Assembly: GCA_028285185.1 (NCBI GenBank)
Contig: JANQQD010000210.1
Span: 1-58,389, forward strand
DNA length: 58,389 bases
Reading direction: 5' to 3'
DNA from: Anaerolineae bacterium
GTDB lineage: Bacteria > Pseudomonadota > Alphaproteobacteria > DSM-16000 > Inquilinaceae
Shown here: in pieces, positions 43,954 through 53,956 of the stretch
How positions within the stretch are numbered: the first letter of the stretch is position 1
Layout of the letters: each line of letters starts with the position of its first letter
The notes under the pieces: generated by a model
The model's input: only the letters and a program-made list of their open reading frames with translations
Database searches by the model: none
Told to the model about the DNA's origin: nothing
Program-made: the position numbers and the translations under genes

Positions 43954-44226
43954 TCAGTCCATGCGGCTACGGCGGGAAAGATCACGCCCCAACCCATGAA
44001 CGACCGATGCGATTTCCGAGCGGTCAATCCCGATGTCCTTCAGGGCATGGTTCGGAAGTGACCGAAGGTGCGCTATCGCGCGCCGCTTGTGATGAAGCCG
44101 ACCGAGCCGCTCGACGGCCGTGGCCATCACGGTGCCCGTCGTCCTCACCATGCGCCGCCAGAACCCGCCGTGATCGGCGGCCGCGGTCTCGGTGGATGCC
44201 GTTATCGACAACCTTATTGCGTCCAT
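43954..44226 (-). CDS. DUF1127 small protein
   Basis: A 90-aa protein with the DUF1127 core at its C-terminus (AHLRSLPNHALKDIGIDRSEI), a short Arg-rich motif frequent in alphaproteobacteria and linked to phosphate and C/N metabolism and RNA binding in some species. The N-terminal half is Ala/Thr-rich and basic. ATG at 44224-44226 follows AGAGGG at about 9 bases. It is transcribed away from the BTAD-hydrolase gene and toward the end of dgoK. Confidence 0.8.
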   Translation of the reverse strand: MDAIRLSITASTETAAADHGGFWRRMVRTTGTVMATAVERLGRLHHKRRAIAHLRSLPNHALKDIGIDRSEIASVVHGLGRDLSRRSRMD

Positions 44227-44351
44227 GTCTTTGCCCTCTTGCCGGACTCGATGTCCCGTGGAGAGCCAACACTGCCGCCAGATCGTGGTGATCGCCGTTG
44301 TAGGAACCGTGGAAAGAGACCGCCTTTCGTTTGTCGACCCGTGGAAATGTT

Positions 44352-46103
44352 ATGAACAGCACATTGCTTGAGGTCCGTGGATCGGCTGCACCGCCGCGTT
44401 CGGGCCAGCATACCCGTCGCTGGGAACCGCCTTTGAAGTGCCGGCGTGCGTTGTCGCTTCGGCTCTTGGGGCCGATGAAGGTCTTCCGCGACCGTACCGC
44501 ACTGGCACTGCCGCAGTCCCGGAAGACGCGCGCGCTGTTGGCCTATCTCGCTGTCACCGGCCGGGCCCATCGCCGGGACCGGCTGTGCACCATGTTCTGG
44601 GACGTTCCCGACGACCCGCGCGGGGCCTTGCGGTGGAGCCTGTCGAAGCTGCGCGCGCTGGTCGACGAGCCGGACCGCCAACGGCTCCTGGCGTCGCGGG
44701 AGGACGTAGCGTTCGATGATCCGGCCACTGATGTCGACAGGCTGGTCGTGGCGAAGCTGGCCAGGGATGCGATCGGCGGAGCGGCGATTGGCCATCTGGC
44801 GGCCGCGGCGGAAGCCTATCGCGGTGAGTTCCTGGAAGGTCTGGATCTGCCGAACTGTCCGGAATTCCAGGCGTGGTGCGTGGCCGAGCGGGAGGAAGCC
44901 AATCGTCACCACGCAGCGATCTTGAGGGCACTTGTCGACCGGCTGGCGCCGGATCCCGACGCAGCGCTGCCGCATGCCCGGCAGCTGGTCGATCTGGATC
45001 CATACGACGTCCCATCGCGTCTGGCGCTGGTGCGCCTCCTGTCCAAGCAGGGCCGTCGGGCCGAAGCGGAACAGCAGCTCGCCACGGGCCGGCGCCTGTT
45101 CAAGGAACTGGACACCGACGTCATCGAGCTGGAGACGGTCGCACGGGACCTTGACGATTGGCTGGCGCGCCGGCCGACGCGACTGACTGAGGCCGACGAG
45201 CTGCCCGCAGCGCCGCTTGAGATCCACTCTCCCACGGCCAGTGCGGATCACCCGCCCCACCAAGTCATCCGGTTCTGCACGGCGACGGACGGTGTCCGGA
45301 TCGCCTACGCGGCCGCGGGCGAGGGCCCGCCTTTGGTCCAGACGGCCAACTGGGTGAACCACCTGGAGTTCGATTGGGAGAGCCCGGTCCGCCGTCCGCT
45401 CACCGAAGGGCTGGCCCGCCATCACTTGCTGGTGCGCTATGACGAACGCGGCAACGGCCTGTCGGACTGGGAGGCCGGAGACATCTCGCTGGACGCGTTC
45501 GTGCGCGACCTGGAAGCCGTGGTCGACGCGATGAAGCTGGAGCGGTTTGCCCTGTTCGCCATGTCACAGGGCTGCGCGGCTGCGATCGCCTTTGCCGTGC
45601 GCCATCCGGACCGGGTGAGCCGGATGGTGCTGCATGGTGGCTATGCCCGCGGCTGGCGCAAGCGGGGCATCCCAGGTGAGGCTGAACGGCGCGAAGCGCT
45701 GGTGACGCTGACGCGGGGAGGCTGGACACTCGACAACCCCGCCTTCCACCAGGTCTTCACGTCGCTCTACATGCCCGATGGGACACCCGAGCAGATGCAG
45801 TCGTGGAACGAGTTGCAGCGGACCTGCGTGTCGCCCGAGAGTGCCGCCCGGCTGCAGCAGGCTTGCGGCGACATCGATGTTTCATCTTTGCTGCTGCAGG
45901 TCCACGTGCCGACGCTGGTCCTGCATTCCCGTGGCGACGCCGTGGTCCCGTTCGAATGCGGCCGGGAACTGGCCATGGCCATCCCCGATGCCCGGTTCGT
46001 GCCGCTGGACAGCCGCAACCACGTCATTCTGGACCATGAGCCGGCCTGGGACCGGTTCCGGTCCGAGATCGAGGAGTTCCTGTCGGCCGAGGTCATTGAG
46101 TGA
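44352..46103 (+). CDS. BTAD-type transcriptional activator fused to an alpha/beta hydrolase
   Basis: A 583-aa two-part protein. Residues about 30-100 form an AfsR/SARP-like winged helix (LSLRLLGPMKVF, LPQSRKTRALLAYLAV, GALRWSLSKLRALV); 100-280 is a BTAD TPR-like domain (PEFQAWCVAEREEANRHHAA, ALPHARQLVDLDPYDVPSR). From about 295, an alpha/beta hydrolase with the nucleophile in FAMSQGCAAAI, acid in HSRGDAVVP and base in SRNHVILDH. The ATG at 44352 has GGAA upstream; a TTG at 44331 is in frame. Fusions of this kind couple a regulator to a possible ligand-sensing or hydrolysing domain; the target is unknown. Confidence 0.82.
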   Translation: MNSTLLEVRGSAAPPRSGQHTRRWEPPLKCRRALSLRLLGPMKVFRDRTALALPQSRKTRALLAYLAVTGRAHRRDRLCTMFWDVPDDPRGALRWSLSKLRALVDEPDRQRLLASREDVAFDDPATDVDRLVVAKLARDAIGGAAIGHLAAAAEAYRGEFLEGLDLPNCPEFQAWCVAEREEANRHHAAILRALVDRLAPDPDAALPHARQLVDLDPYDVPSRLALVRLLSKQGRRAEAEQQLATGRRLFKELDTDVIELETVARDLDDWLARRPTRLTEADELPAAPLEIHSPTASADHPPHQVIRFCTATDGVRIAYAAAGEGPPLVQTANWVNHLEFDWESPVRRPLTEGLARHHLLVRYDERGNGLSDWEAGDISLDAFVRDLEAVVDAMKLERFALFAMSQGCAAAIAFAVRHPDRVSRMVLHGGYARGWRKRGIPGEAERREALVTLTRGGWTLDNPAFHQVFTSLYMPDGTPEQMQSWNELQRTCVSPESAARLQQACGDIDVSSLLLQVHVPTLVLHSRGDAVVPFECGRELAMAIPDARFVPLDSRNHVILDHEPAWDRFRSEIEEFLSAEVIE

Positions 46104-46117
46104 AGGCGTAGCAACCG

Positions 46118-46777
46118 TCAGTTCGCCGTGCGCTCGGCGACCTCGACCACAACCTCGTTTCGGCGCAGGAAGGCGAGTGTCCAGGGCGGGTCGTAGAAGT
46201 ACGAGACGGGCGACGCCACTGGCTGCCACTGTGACCCGCGCAGCACCGCGAGCAACCGGGTCTGCTGATCGGCCACCTCGTCGGTGTCGCGCGATCCCGT
46301 ATAGCGGATCGCGGCAATCGTCTCTTCCGGCACGCTGACGATGCGCACACGGGGGTCGTTCGGCTGCGGAACGGTCTCGGCGCGATAGGAAGCGGGCAGG
46401 AAGAACCGCATGCCGTACTGGCCGTCGCCCATCGCGCTCGTCTCCACCGGCGCCGTCATGGCGATTTCTTCCGATCCGCGTTCCACACTGACCGGGGCGG
46501 TCATGGCGATCTCTTCAGCCGGCTGGTTACCGCCGAAGATGTAGTCGGCCAGGATGCGGAAGGCCGCGTTGCGCGCCTCCATCTCGTCCGCCGCTTCGAC
46601 CGTCACTTCGGCGGCCAGTCGCTCCGCGTACCGGCGGATCTCGATTTCCTCACCCATGCGCTCGACGACGTCATAGGTCGGCTGCTCGGTGCCGGAGCGG
46701 ATACCGAACATGGAACAGCCGGCCACAAGGGCGGCGCCGACAACGGCGGTGACACGCTGCAACATGCGTATTCCCAT
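46118..46777 (-). CDS. SOUL family heme-binding lipoprotein
   Basis: A 219-aa lipoprotein: signal with lipobox VGAALVAGC near 13-21, then a SOUL domain (YDVVERMGEEIEIRRY, NQPAEEIAMTAPV, MRFFLPASYRAETVPQPNDPRV, TIAAIRYTGS). SOUL proteins bind heme or related ligands. The EEIAMTAPV segment occurs twice (around 88-97 and 103-112), a common family trait. Two ATGs (46777, 46765) are possible. It is convergent with the BTAD-hydrolase gene and divergent from the DsbA-like gene. Confidence 0.85.
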   Translation of the reverse strand: MGIRMLQRVTAVVGAALVAGCSMFGIRSGTEQPTYDVVERMGEEIEIRRYAERLAAEVTVEAADEMEARNAAFRILADYIFGGNQPAEEIAMTAPVSVERGSEEIAMTAPVETSAMGDGQYGMRFFLPASYRAETVPQPNDPRVRIVSVPEETIAAIRYTGSRDTDEVADQQTRLLAVLRGSQWQPVASPVSYFYDPPWTLAFLRRNEVVVEVAERTAN

Positions 46778-46907
46778 CCTTCATGCTGTCTAATCTCGCC
46801 GATGTTTACGCGTATCTGCACGCTTCGGTTCACTCAGGCGCTGGCTGCGATATGCTGATCCGTGATGATCAGGGATCGGGTGCCCCGTCCGCCGGAGGAA
46901 CAGACCG

Positions 46908-47477
46908 TTGCCGCAGATCCGCGTCTACTTCGCGTTCCGCAGCCCGTATTCGCGGCTCGGCCTGCACAGGTTGGCGGAGGCTGGCCACGATGTTGACCTG
47001 ATCGTCTTCACGGGGCCACCGGAGGGCATGCCGTTCACCGACCCGGTGCAGAATCCGGCGAAGCTGGCCTATTACCGTGAGGACGTCGTGCGCATGACAA
47101 AGCGAGCCGGGCTGCCGTTCAACCCGCCCAAGCCGTTCGAGGTGGACTATACGGCCGCCGACCGGGCCTTCGTCGCGGCCAATGCGGCCGGCAAGGGCAT
47201 GGAGTTCGCCATCGCCGTGTCGGACGCCCGTTGGGGCGAAGGCCGCAATGTATCGGACCAGGCGGTGCTGCAGGATTGCATGACGGCCGCCGGTCTGGAT
47301 CCGGCGCTGGTTGAGACGGCGCAAACGGATGATGCCGTCGCCGAGACCTTCGCTGCACAACGGGCGCTGCACGAACAGGACCAGGTGTTCGGTGTGCCGT
47401 TCATGGTCGCGGAAAGCGGCAAGTACTGGGGCCACGACCGCATCGACATCATGCTGGAGGACCTGGGCGTCGCCTGA
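46908..47477 (+). CDS. DsbA/HCCA-isomerase-like (GST kappa) protein
   Basis: A 189-aa thioredoxin-fold protein of the 2-hydroxychromene-2-carboxylate isomerase/GST kappa group. The N-terminus VYFAFRSPYSRLGLHRLAEAG has the SPYS motif with a catalytic Ser instead of CxxC, and FGVPFMVAESGKYWGHDRID is the family C-terminus. It starts at a TTG (46908-46910), since GGAGGAA lies 7 bases upstream. Such proteins isomerise aromatic intermediates with glutathione. It is divergent from the SOUL gene and convergent with the corrinoid operon. Confidence 0.85.
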   Translation: MPQIRVYFAFRSPYSRLGLHRLAEAGHDVDLIVFTGPPEGMPFTDPVQNPAKLAYYREDVVRMTKRAGLPFNPPKPFEVDYTAADRAFVAANAAGKGMEFAIAVSDARWGEGRNVSDQAVLQDCMTAAGLDPALVETAQTDDAVAETFAAQRALHEQDQVFGVPFMVAESGKYWGHDRIDIMLEDLGVA

Positions 47478-47480
47478 AGA

Positions 47481-49505
47481 TCAACCGGCGCGGCGGCGAC
47501 CACGGCGGCGCCCGGCGGTGTCCGCCTCTTGCAGTGCCGGCAGGTCTACCGCCTGGCCGAGATTCTCATAAGCGTCGGTCTTGTGCGGGATCGCCATGGC
47601 GTCGACGAAATGGCGCTGGAAGTCGGGCTCCACCGCCGTTTCGATCTTCTCGATCTGGCGGACGACCTGCTCGATTTCCGCCCGCGCGGTGCGGTTGACC
47701 AGCGCGATGCGCGCCCCGGTGCCGGCGGCGTTGCCGATGGCCTCCACCTGATCCAGCGCACAATCGGGGATCATGCCCAGCAGCATGGCGTATTTCGGGT
47801 CGATATGGCTGCCGAAAGCGCCCGCCAGCCGGATGCGGTCGACCTGGGTGATGCCGTAGCGGCCCATCAGCAGTTTCGCGCCGGCGTTCAGCGCGGCCTT
47901 GGCCAGCTGGATCGCCCGGATGTCGGATTGTGTGACATGCACGGGCGGGTCGCCGTCATGCAGCAGGTAACGCCAGGTGCGGCCATCCGCCTGCACTCTC
48001 GGCGTGCGCGCGGCCATTGCGCCCTGAACCACGCCGTTGCGGTCGATCAGGCCGGCCAACAGCATCTCGCCGATCACCTCGATGATGCCGGAGCCGCAGA
48101 TGCCGGTCACACCCAGCATCTCCGTTTCCGTGTCGAACCCCGGCTCGTCCGACCAGAGGTCGGAGCCGATCACCTTGAAACGCGGCTCCAAGGTTTCAGG
48201 ATCGATGCGCACGCGTTCGATGGCCCCCGGCGCTGCGCGCTGTCCGCAGGTGATCTCGGCCCCCTCGAACGCCGGCCCGGTGGGGGAGCTGGCGGCCAGC
48301 AGGCGGTCACGGTTGCCCAGCACGATCTCGGCATTGGTGCCCACATCGATCAGAAGCGTGATCGGATCGGTCTTATGCGGGGCTTCGGCCAGGATCATGG
48401 CCGCGGTATCGGCGCCCACATGGCCGGCGACACACGGCAGCACATAGAGCCGCCCGCCCGGCGCGATGGCAATGTCCAACTCGCGCGCCGCCAGTTCCTG
48501 CGCCGATCCGGTGGCGAGCGCGAACGGCGCGCCGCCTAGTTCCTGCGGATCCAGGCCTAAGAAGATGTGGTGCATGATCGGATTGCCGACAATCACCACC
48601 TCGACGACATCCTCGGCCGCGACGCCGGCTTCGCCCGTGACCTTCACGATCAGAACGCTGACGGCCTCGCGCACGACGCGGGCCATCTCGGCATGTGCGC
48701 CGTCGTTCATCTGCACATACGAGACGCGGCTCATCACGTCTTCGCCGAAGCGGATCTGCGGGTTCATCATCCCGGCCGAACCGATCACACGGCCGGTGCG
48801 AAGATCGCAGAGATGGGCGGCGATCGTCGTCGATCCGATATCGACGGCGATACCCCATAGCCGTGGCTGCGCGCCCGGCCAAAGGGCAACAATCTGCGGA
48901 CGGGGCGAAATGTCGAGCACGGCAGCCGTCACCTGCCAGTCGCCCTTGCGCAGCGTGCGCTGGAGGTCCAGCAGCAGGCGCGGGTCGCAGACCGGCTCCG
49001 CCAATCCGTGCTGCTCGATCAAAGCCGCCGCGAGCCGCTCCAGATCGCCTTGCGGCTTGTGCATGTCGGGCTCGGCGACACCGACGGTGTAGAGCGCCAC
49101 GCGAGGCTCGGCGGCGACGCGCCGGGCTTCAGCCCGCTTGCGCACCACCTGGCGGTTCACCTGCGCGTCCGCCGGGACGTCGACTACCAGATCGCCCAGC
49201 ATGCTGGCGCGGCAGCTGAGGCGGCGGCCGGTCTTCAGCCGGTTGCGGTCGGCCCAGCGCGCCTCGATCTCCGTATAGCCCGTCAGGTGGTCCGCCCGGC
49301 TGGTCAGCTTGTGCTTGGCGAACTCGCCTTCCGCGACCTCCACCTGGCAGCGTGCGCACAGGCCCTGGCCGCCGCAGACGCTTTCGATATAGACGCCGAG
49401 CGAGCGAGCAGCGTCCAGTACGGTCGTGCCGGCGGCAAAGCGGCCGCGCCGGCCGCTGGGCATGAAGACGACCTGGACGTCGCCGGAGGGTGGTGTGCCG
49501 GTCAT
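47481..49505 (-). CDS. RACo-like corrinoid reductive activator (2Fe-2S plus ASKHA, DUF4445)
   Basis: A 674-aa protein. The N-terminal 2Fe-2S ferredoxin domain has Cys44, Cys50, Cys53 and Cys98 (VCGGQGLCARC, LSCRAS). The rest is an ASKHA ATPase-like domain of the RamA/RACo family (AVDIGSTTIAAHLCDL, LLIDVGTNAEIVLG, GAFGSHIDPKYA). These reactivate corrinoid proteins whose cobalt has been oxidised. It is the last gene of the operon, 11 bases after the methyltransferase. The C-terminus ends in a short Arg/Gly-rich tail. Confidence 0.88.
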   Translation of the reverse strand: MTGTPPSGDVQVVFMPSGRRGRFAAGTTVLDAARSLGVYIESVCGGQGLCARCQVEVAEGEFAKHKLTSRADHLTGYTEIEARWADRNRLKTGRRLSCRASMLGDLVVDVPADAQVNRQVVRKRAEARRVAAEPRVALYTVGVAEPDMHKPQGDLERLAAALIEQHGLAEPVCDPRLLLDLQRTLRKGDWQVTAAVLDISPRPQIVALWPGAQPRLWGIAVDIGSTTIAAHLCDLRTGRVIGSAGMMNPQIRFGEDVMSRVSYVQMNDGAHAEMARVVREAVSVLIVKVTGEAGVAAEDVVEVVIVGNPIMHHIFLGLDPQELGGAPFALATGSAQELAARELDIAIAPGGRLYVLPCVAGHVGADTAAMILAEAPHKTDPITLLIDVGTNAEIVLGNRDRLLAASSPTGPAFEGAEITCGQRAAPGAIERVRIDPETLEPRFKVIGSDLWSDEPGFDTETEMLGVTGICGSGIIEVIGEMLLAGLIDRNGVVQGAMAARTPRVQADGRTWRYLLHDGDPPVHVTQSDIRAIQLAKAALNAGAKLLMGRYGITQVDRIRLAGAFGSHIDPKYAMLLGMIPDCALDQVEAIGNAAGTGARIALVNRTARAEIEQVVRQIEKIETAVEPDFQRHFVDAMAIPHKTDAYENLGQAVDLPALQEADTAGRRRGRRRAG

Positions 49506-49516
49506 GCTTCGCGGCC

Positions 49517-50437
49517 TCAGGCCGCGCCGCCGCGCCTGCGCCCCTCGCGCCCGCCGCGGCGGCCTTCACGCGGCGCTTCGCCACCGCCGGCCCCGCCTTC
49601 GCGGTTCGCGGACAGCCAGGCACGGCAATCCGGGTCCAGCGCATTCAGCATGTTGGCCGCACGGGTGCCATTCATCTCTTCGCTGTGCAGCGGGTTCATG
49701 ATGGCCGAGGTCATGCCGGCGCACGCCGCCATGGAGAGGAAATGGGCGTTGACCACATGCCGGTTGGGCAGCCCGAAGCTGATGTTCGAGGCGCCGCACG
49801 TCGTGTTCACCTTCAGCTCTTCGCGCAGCTTGCGGATCAAGCGGAACGCTTGCGTCCCGGCCGTGCCCATGGCGCCGATCGGCATCACCAGCGGGTCGAC
49901 CACCACGTCCTGCCTTGAGATGCCGTGGTCTTCGGCGCGCTCCGCGATCTTCTTGGCGACGGCATAGCGCACCTCGGGGTCTTCGGAGATGCCGGTTTCG
50001 TCGTTGGAGATGGCGACCACCGCGGCGTCGTGCTTCTTAACCAGCGGCAGCACGCGTTCCAGCGACTCCTCCTCACCGGTCACGGAGTTGACCAGCGGGC
50101 GACCCTGATACACGCCAAGCCCAGCCTCCAGCGCATCGATGATCGAGCTGTCGATGGACAGCGGGACATCGACCAGCGACTGCACGAGCTGGATCGTCTC
50201 CGCCAGGATGCGCGGCTCGTCGGCCAGGGGAATGCCGGCATTGACGTCCAGCATGGTGGCGCCGGCCGCGACCTGGGCCAGGGCGTCGGCCTGGACCATG
50301 GAATAGTCGCCGACCTTCATGGCCTCGGCCAGCTTCTTGCGACCGGTCGGGTTGATGCGTTCGCCGATCACGCAAAAGGGTTGGTCGAAACCGATCACCA
50401 CCTCTTTGGTGGCCGAGGCGAGGACAGTGCGCGTCAT
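49517..50437 (-). CDS. methyltetrahydrofolate:corrinoid methyltransferase
   Basis: A 306-aa protein with the pterin-binding TIM-barrel of MtgA/AcsE-type methyltransferases (VIGERINPTGRKKLAEAM, MLDVNAGIPLADEP, PLSIDSSIIDALEAGL, NTTCGASNISFGLPNR). In the system it moves the methyl group between the corrinoid protein and tetrahydrofolate. The last 30 residues are Arg/Gly-rich and absent from the classic family. It starts 17 bases after the virulence-factor-domain gene. Confidence 0.88.
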   Translation of the reverse strand: MTRTVLASATKEVVIGFDQPFCVIGERINPTGRKKLAEAMKVGDYSMVQADALAQVAAGATMLDVNAGIPLADEPRILAETIQLVQSLVDVPLSIDSSIIDALEAGLGVYQGRPLVNSVTGEEESLERVLPLVKKHDAAVVAISNDETGISEDPEVRYAVAKKIAERAEDHGISRQDVVVDPLVMPIGAMGTAGTQAFRLIRKLREELKVNTTCGASNISFGLPNRHVVNAHFLSMAACAGMTSAIMNPLHSEEMNGTRAANMLNALDPDCRAWLSANREGGAGGGEAPREGRRGGREGRRRGGAA

Positions 50438-50454
50438 GTCTGGTCCGTTGTTGT

Positions 50455-50802
50455 CTAGGTGTCGGCAGTGCGGTCGCGACCGCCATTGGCGATCAGCTGG
50501 GCCAGCCGATCGGCGTCGTACTCACTTTCAAGGCTTTCTGCCGCCGTACCCGCTTCGGCTTCGATATCGGAGCCACAGGGCGTAGCCGCGCCGCGGCGCC
50601 AGTCGGCGAGGTAGGCTTCTGTGTCTTCCCCACCGGACACCATGGCGGAAATGTCGATCGCTTCATGAAAGCGGGCGCTCAGTTCGCGCTTCGCCGTGGC
50701 GCCGTCGGCGCTCGCAATCACCTGGGCCGGGATGTCGCGCCAATAGACCACGGTCAACGAAGGACCTTCGACCTTGGCGGCGCGGCGGCGTTCGCGCGTC
50801 AT
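50455..50802 (-). CDS. 'virulence factor' domain (PF13769-type) protein
   Basis: A 115-aa protein with the small conserved domain annotated 'virulence factor' (VVYWRDIPAQVIASADGAT, HEAIDISAMVSG). Despite the name, it recurs in mttB/corrinoid methyltransferase gene clusters of alphaproteobacteria, and it sits here in such an operon. Its ATG overlaps the DUF1638 stop by 4 bases (ATGA), so the two are coupled. The C-terminal third is Glu/Ser/Ala-rich. Biochemical function unknown. Confidence 0.82.
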   Translation of the reverse strand: MTRERRRAAKVEGPSLTVVYWRDIPAQVIASADGATAKRELSARFHEAIDISAMVSGGEDTEAYLADWRRGAATPCGSDIEAEAGTAAESLESEYDADRLAQLIANGGRDRTADT

Positions 50803-51416
50803 GCGGCCTTTCCCAGAAAGGTGGCGAGATCGCCGTAGCCGGTGAAGCGATGTTCATAAGCAAGGCCCAGGCGGTTCGCCGCCGCCCTTGCTTGTGCTTG
50901 CAGATCGGTGTCGTCGGTCTGGGCGAGATAGACCAGCCGGTCGTAATGGGCGAAGTACATGTCGCGCAGCTCGGGGTGGCGATCCAGCCCCAGCGGGCGG
51001 ATCACCATGGTCTCGAACTGGCGAACCAGGAAGTCGGTCAGGTAGAAGGCCGTGAATTCCGTTTCCGCGGTCGTCGCGAAGGCTTCCACGCCACTGAAGA
51101 AGCTATAGCAATGGGGGCCGTCGATCCGCTCCGCCCCTTCTTCCTCGATCACCCGATCCAGCAGTCCTCCCGTGCCGCAATCGGCGTAGAGCACCAGCAC
51201 GCGGTCGAACCCCTCACGGCCCTGGCGGATCGCCTGGCGCACCGCGTCGGGGATCCGGTCCGGCGTGTTGTGCAGCTGTGCGGGCAGACATTGCAGCGCC
51301 ATATGCCGCCAGCCGTTCAGGTCGATCAGCGTCAGGATCTCCCTTGCCAACGCACCGCAGCCGATCAGCAGGATGCGATCGGCTGCGGCGTTGGCGGGGG
51401 AGGGATCGAGGGTCAT
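50799..51416 (-). CDS. DUF1638 protein
   Basis: A 205-aa DUF1638 protein. The N-terminal segment ILLIGCGALAREILTLI, the central LVLYADCGTGGLLDRVI and the PHCYSFFSGV segment are the family's conserved Cys-rich parts. DUF1638 genes are regularly found with mtt/mtg corrinoid systems; the role is not established, though Cys- and His-rich motifs fit metal or cofactor handling. It lies between the corrinoid protein (8 bases upstream) and the virulence-factor gene. Confidence 0.87.
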   Translation of the reverse strand: MTLDPSPANAAADRILLIGCGALAREILTLIDLNGWRHMALQCLPAQLHNTPDRIPDAVRQAIRQGREGFDRVLVLYADCGTGGLLDRVIEEEGAERIDGPHCYSFFSGVEAFATTAETEFTAFYLTDFLVRQFETMVIRPLGLDRHPELRDMYFAHYDRLVYLAQTDDTDLQAQARAAANRLGLAYEHRFTGYGDLATFLGKAA

Positions 51417-51424
51417 CGCGAAGA

Positions 51425-52132
<708 letters not shown>

Positions 52133-52215
52133 CTCGGTTACGCTCCCCTTTGCATGGGTGCCGGCTGGCTCGTGCCGGCAGGGCTTCGGAAAGGCGGCGG
52201 TGCCCCGCCGGTCGG

Positions 52216-53742
52216 CTACAGTGGTGGCGCGCCCCCTTCTTCCTTTCGCCGGGCAATGAACGCATCGACTTCTGCGAGGATTGCCGGGTCGATCGGGGGT
52301 TCTTCGTATGTTTCCAAGAGGCTCTTCCAGATCCGGTTGGCCCTCTGCGTGGCCTCCACCGACCCGGCGTCCTGCCAGTTCTCGAAATTCTGCCAATCGG
52401 ACAGGATCGGCGAATAGAACGCGCTTTCGTAGCGCGACATGGTATGCGGGCTCTGGAAGAAGTGGTTGCCGGGGCCGACCTGATCGATCGCCTCAATGGC
52501 CAGGGAGTCCGCGTCCGTTTCGATGGGCTCGAAGAACGCCGCCATCATCTGCAGCATCTCCGCGTCCAGAATGACCTTCTCGTAAGACACGGCCAGGCCG
52601 CCTTCCAGCCAGCCGAAGGAATGCTTGACCATGTTGCAATGCGCCAGCATGCACGGCCAGATCGACATCATGGACTCGTACGTCGCCTGTTCGTCCGCCG
52701 CGTTGCTGGCGTTCACGTTCGACCCCCGCCACGGCACGCCATAGCGGCGGGCAAGCTGGCCGCTGGCCAAAAGAGAGCGCGCGAATTCCGGCGTGCCGAA
52801 GGCCGGCGCGCCCGACTTCATGTCGACGTTCGAGGTGAAGCTGCCATAGATGATGGGCGCGCCCGGATTGACGACTTGCGAGAACACCATCCCGGCCAGC
52901 GCCTCGGCATTCTGCTGAACGAGCGCGCCGGCGATGGTGATGGGCGCCATGGCCCCGGCCAAAGTGAACGGCGTCAGGATCACCGGCTGGTTGTGCCGCG
53001 CCATCTCGATCATGCCCTGCAGCATCGGCCGGTCGAGCTGCAGCGGCGAGTTGGTGTTGACCACCGTCATCACCGACGGTTCGCTGAGCAGCGTCTCGTG
53101 GTCGATGCCACGGGCGATGCGCGCCAATTCGATGGCGTCGGCCATCCGTTCGGTGCCCAGCGCGTAGCCGTAGAGCACCTTGTCGGAAAGCCGGATCATG
53201 GCGCCGATGGCGTCGAGGTGCCGGGTCGTCACCGGCAGATCCACCGGCTCCACCGGATACCCGCCGATGGTGTGGCAGATGTTGATCGACTGCCCGAGCC
53301 TGATGAAATTCAGATAGTCCGCGAAGTTCCCCGTGCGGCGGCCGCTGTCGATATCCGTGGCATTGGGCGCGCTGCCCATCAGCATGAACACGGTCCAGTC
53401 ATCGCCAACGGTGACGTTGTGTGCCGGGTTGCGGGCATGCAGCTCGAACCGGCTGGGGACCGTGCGGATCTTCTCTTCAACGAAGGCGGGGTCGAAGCGC
53501 ACACGCACGCCGTCCGGATCCACATCGGCGCCGGCCGCGCGCAAGATCTCCACGGCTTCAGGCAGCAGGAAGTTCATGCCTGTGTCGCGCAGGACCTTCA
53601 GCGAGGCGGCATGGATCGCCTCGATCTGGTCCGACGACAGGATCTCCATGTACGGATAGGGGTTGCGCACCTTGGCGAACGGGCGCTGAGCCAGGCCGGC
53701 GGACCGCTGCTGCCGGTTGATCTTCCGCTCCCGCCGTGCCAT
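52216..53742 (-). CDS. trimethylamine methyltransferase (MttB) family protein, non-pyrrolysine type
   Basis: A 508-aa MttB-superfamily protein (SSDQIEAIHAASLKVLRDTG, PGNHFFQSPHTMSRY near the C-terminus). The frame is open throughout with no in-frame amber codon, so it is the pyrrolysine-free group whose known members (MtgB) demethylate glycine betaine, with others acting on proline betaine, carnitine or gamma-butyrobetaine. It is the first gene of the six-gene operon. The substrate is thus a quaternary amine or related methyl donor, not trimethylamine itself. Confidence 0.9.
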   Translation of the reverse strand: MARRERKINRQQRSAGLAQRPFAKVRNPYPYMEILSSDQIEAIHAASLKVLRDTGMNFLLPEAVEILRAAGADVDPDGVRVRFDPAFVEEKIRTVPSRFELHARNPAHNVTVGDDWTVFMLMGSAPNATDIDSGRRTGNFADYLNFIRLGQSINICHTIGGYPVEPVDLPVTTRHLDAIGAMIRLSDKVLYGYALGTERMADAIELARIARGIDHETLLSEPSVMTVVNTNSPLQLDRPMLQGMIEMARHNQPVILTPFTLAGAMAPITIAGALVQQNAEALAGMVFSQVVNPGAPIIYGSFTSNVDMKSGAPAFGTPEFARSLLASGQLARRYGVPWRGSNVNASNAADEQATYESMMSIWPCMLAHCNMVKHSFGWLEGGLAVSYEKVILDAEMLQMMAAFFEPIETDADSLAIEAIDQVGPGNHFFQSPHTMSRYESAFYSPILSDWQNFENWQDAGSVEATQRANRIWKSLLETYEEPPIDPAILAEVDAFIARRKEEGGAPPL

Positions 53743-53851
53743 TGGCTTGTGCCTTACCGCGACCTATTGAGACTACTAGGCACCGTACTGATCAGGCGGC
53801 GGTATACACTTGCTCTGAAGAGGCCGTTTCTGCGCCAGATACGACATTGCG

Positions 53852-53859
53852 AACATGTT
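53852..53859. promoter_or_regulatory. palindrome in the mttB upstream region
   Basis: AACATGTT, an 8-bp palindrome inside TGCGAACATGTTACA, lies about 110 bases upstream of the mttB start in the region shared with the divergent nucleotidyltransferase gene. It could be an operator half of either gene. No -35/-10 pair is convincing. Confidence 0.25.
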
Positions 53860-53956
53860 ACAGGCGCGAGAGGCCCCGAATGAGCATTGCACGCCCTGCG
53901 GTATGGCACTCCGTCGCGGCGCGGCGCCAACCCGTGGAGGGCGTGAGATCGGCCCC

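Noticed and set aside
52216..53742. Pyrrolysine-type trimethylamine methyltransferase
   Set aside because: The frame has no in-frame amber codon and no pyl genes are present, so it belongs to the non-pyrrolysine MttB group.
53743..53956. Cobalamin riboswitch upstream of the corrinoid operon
   Set aside because: I found no B12-box-like conserved sequence or long paired structure in this short region.
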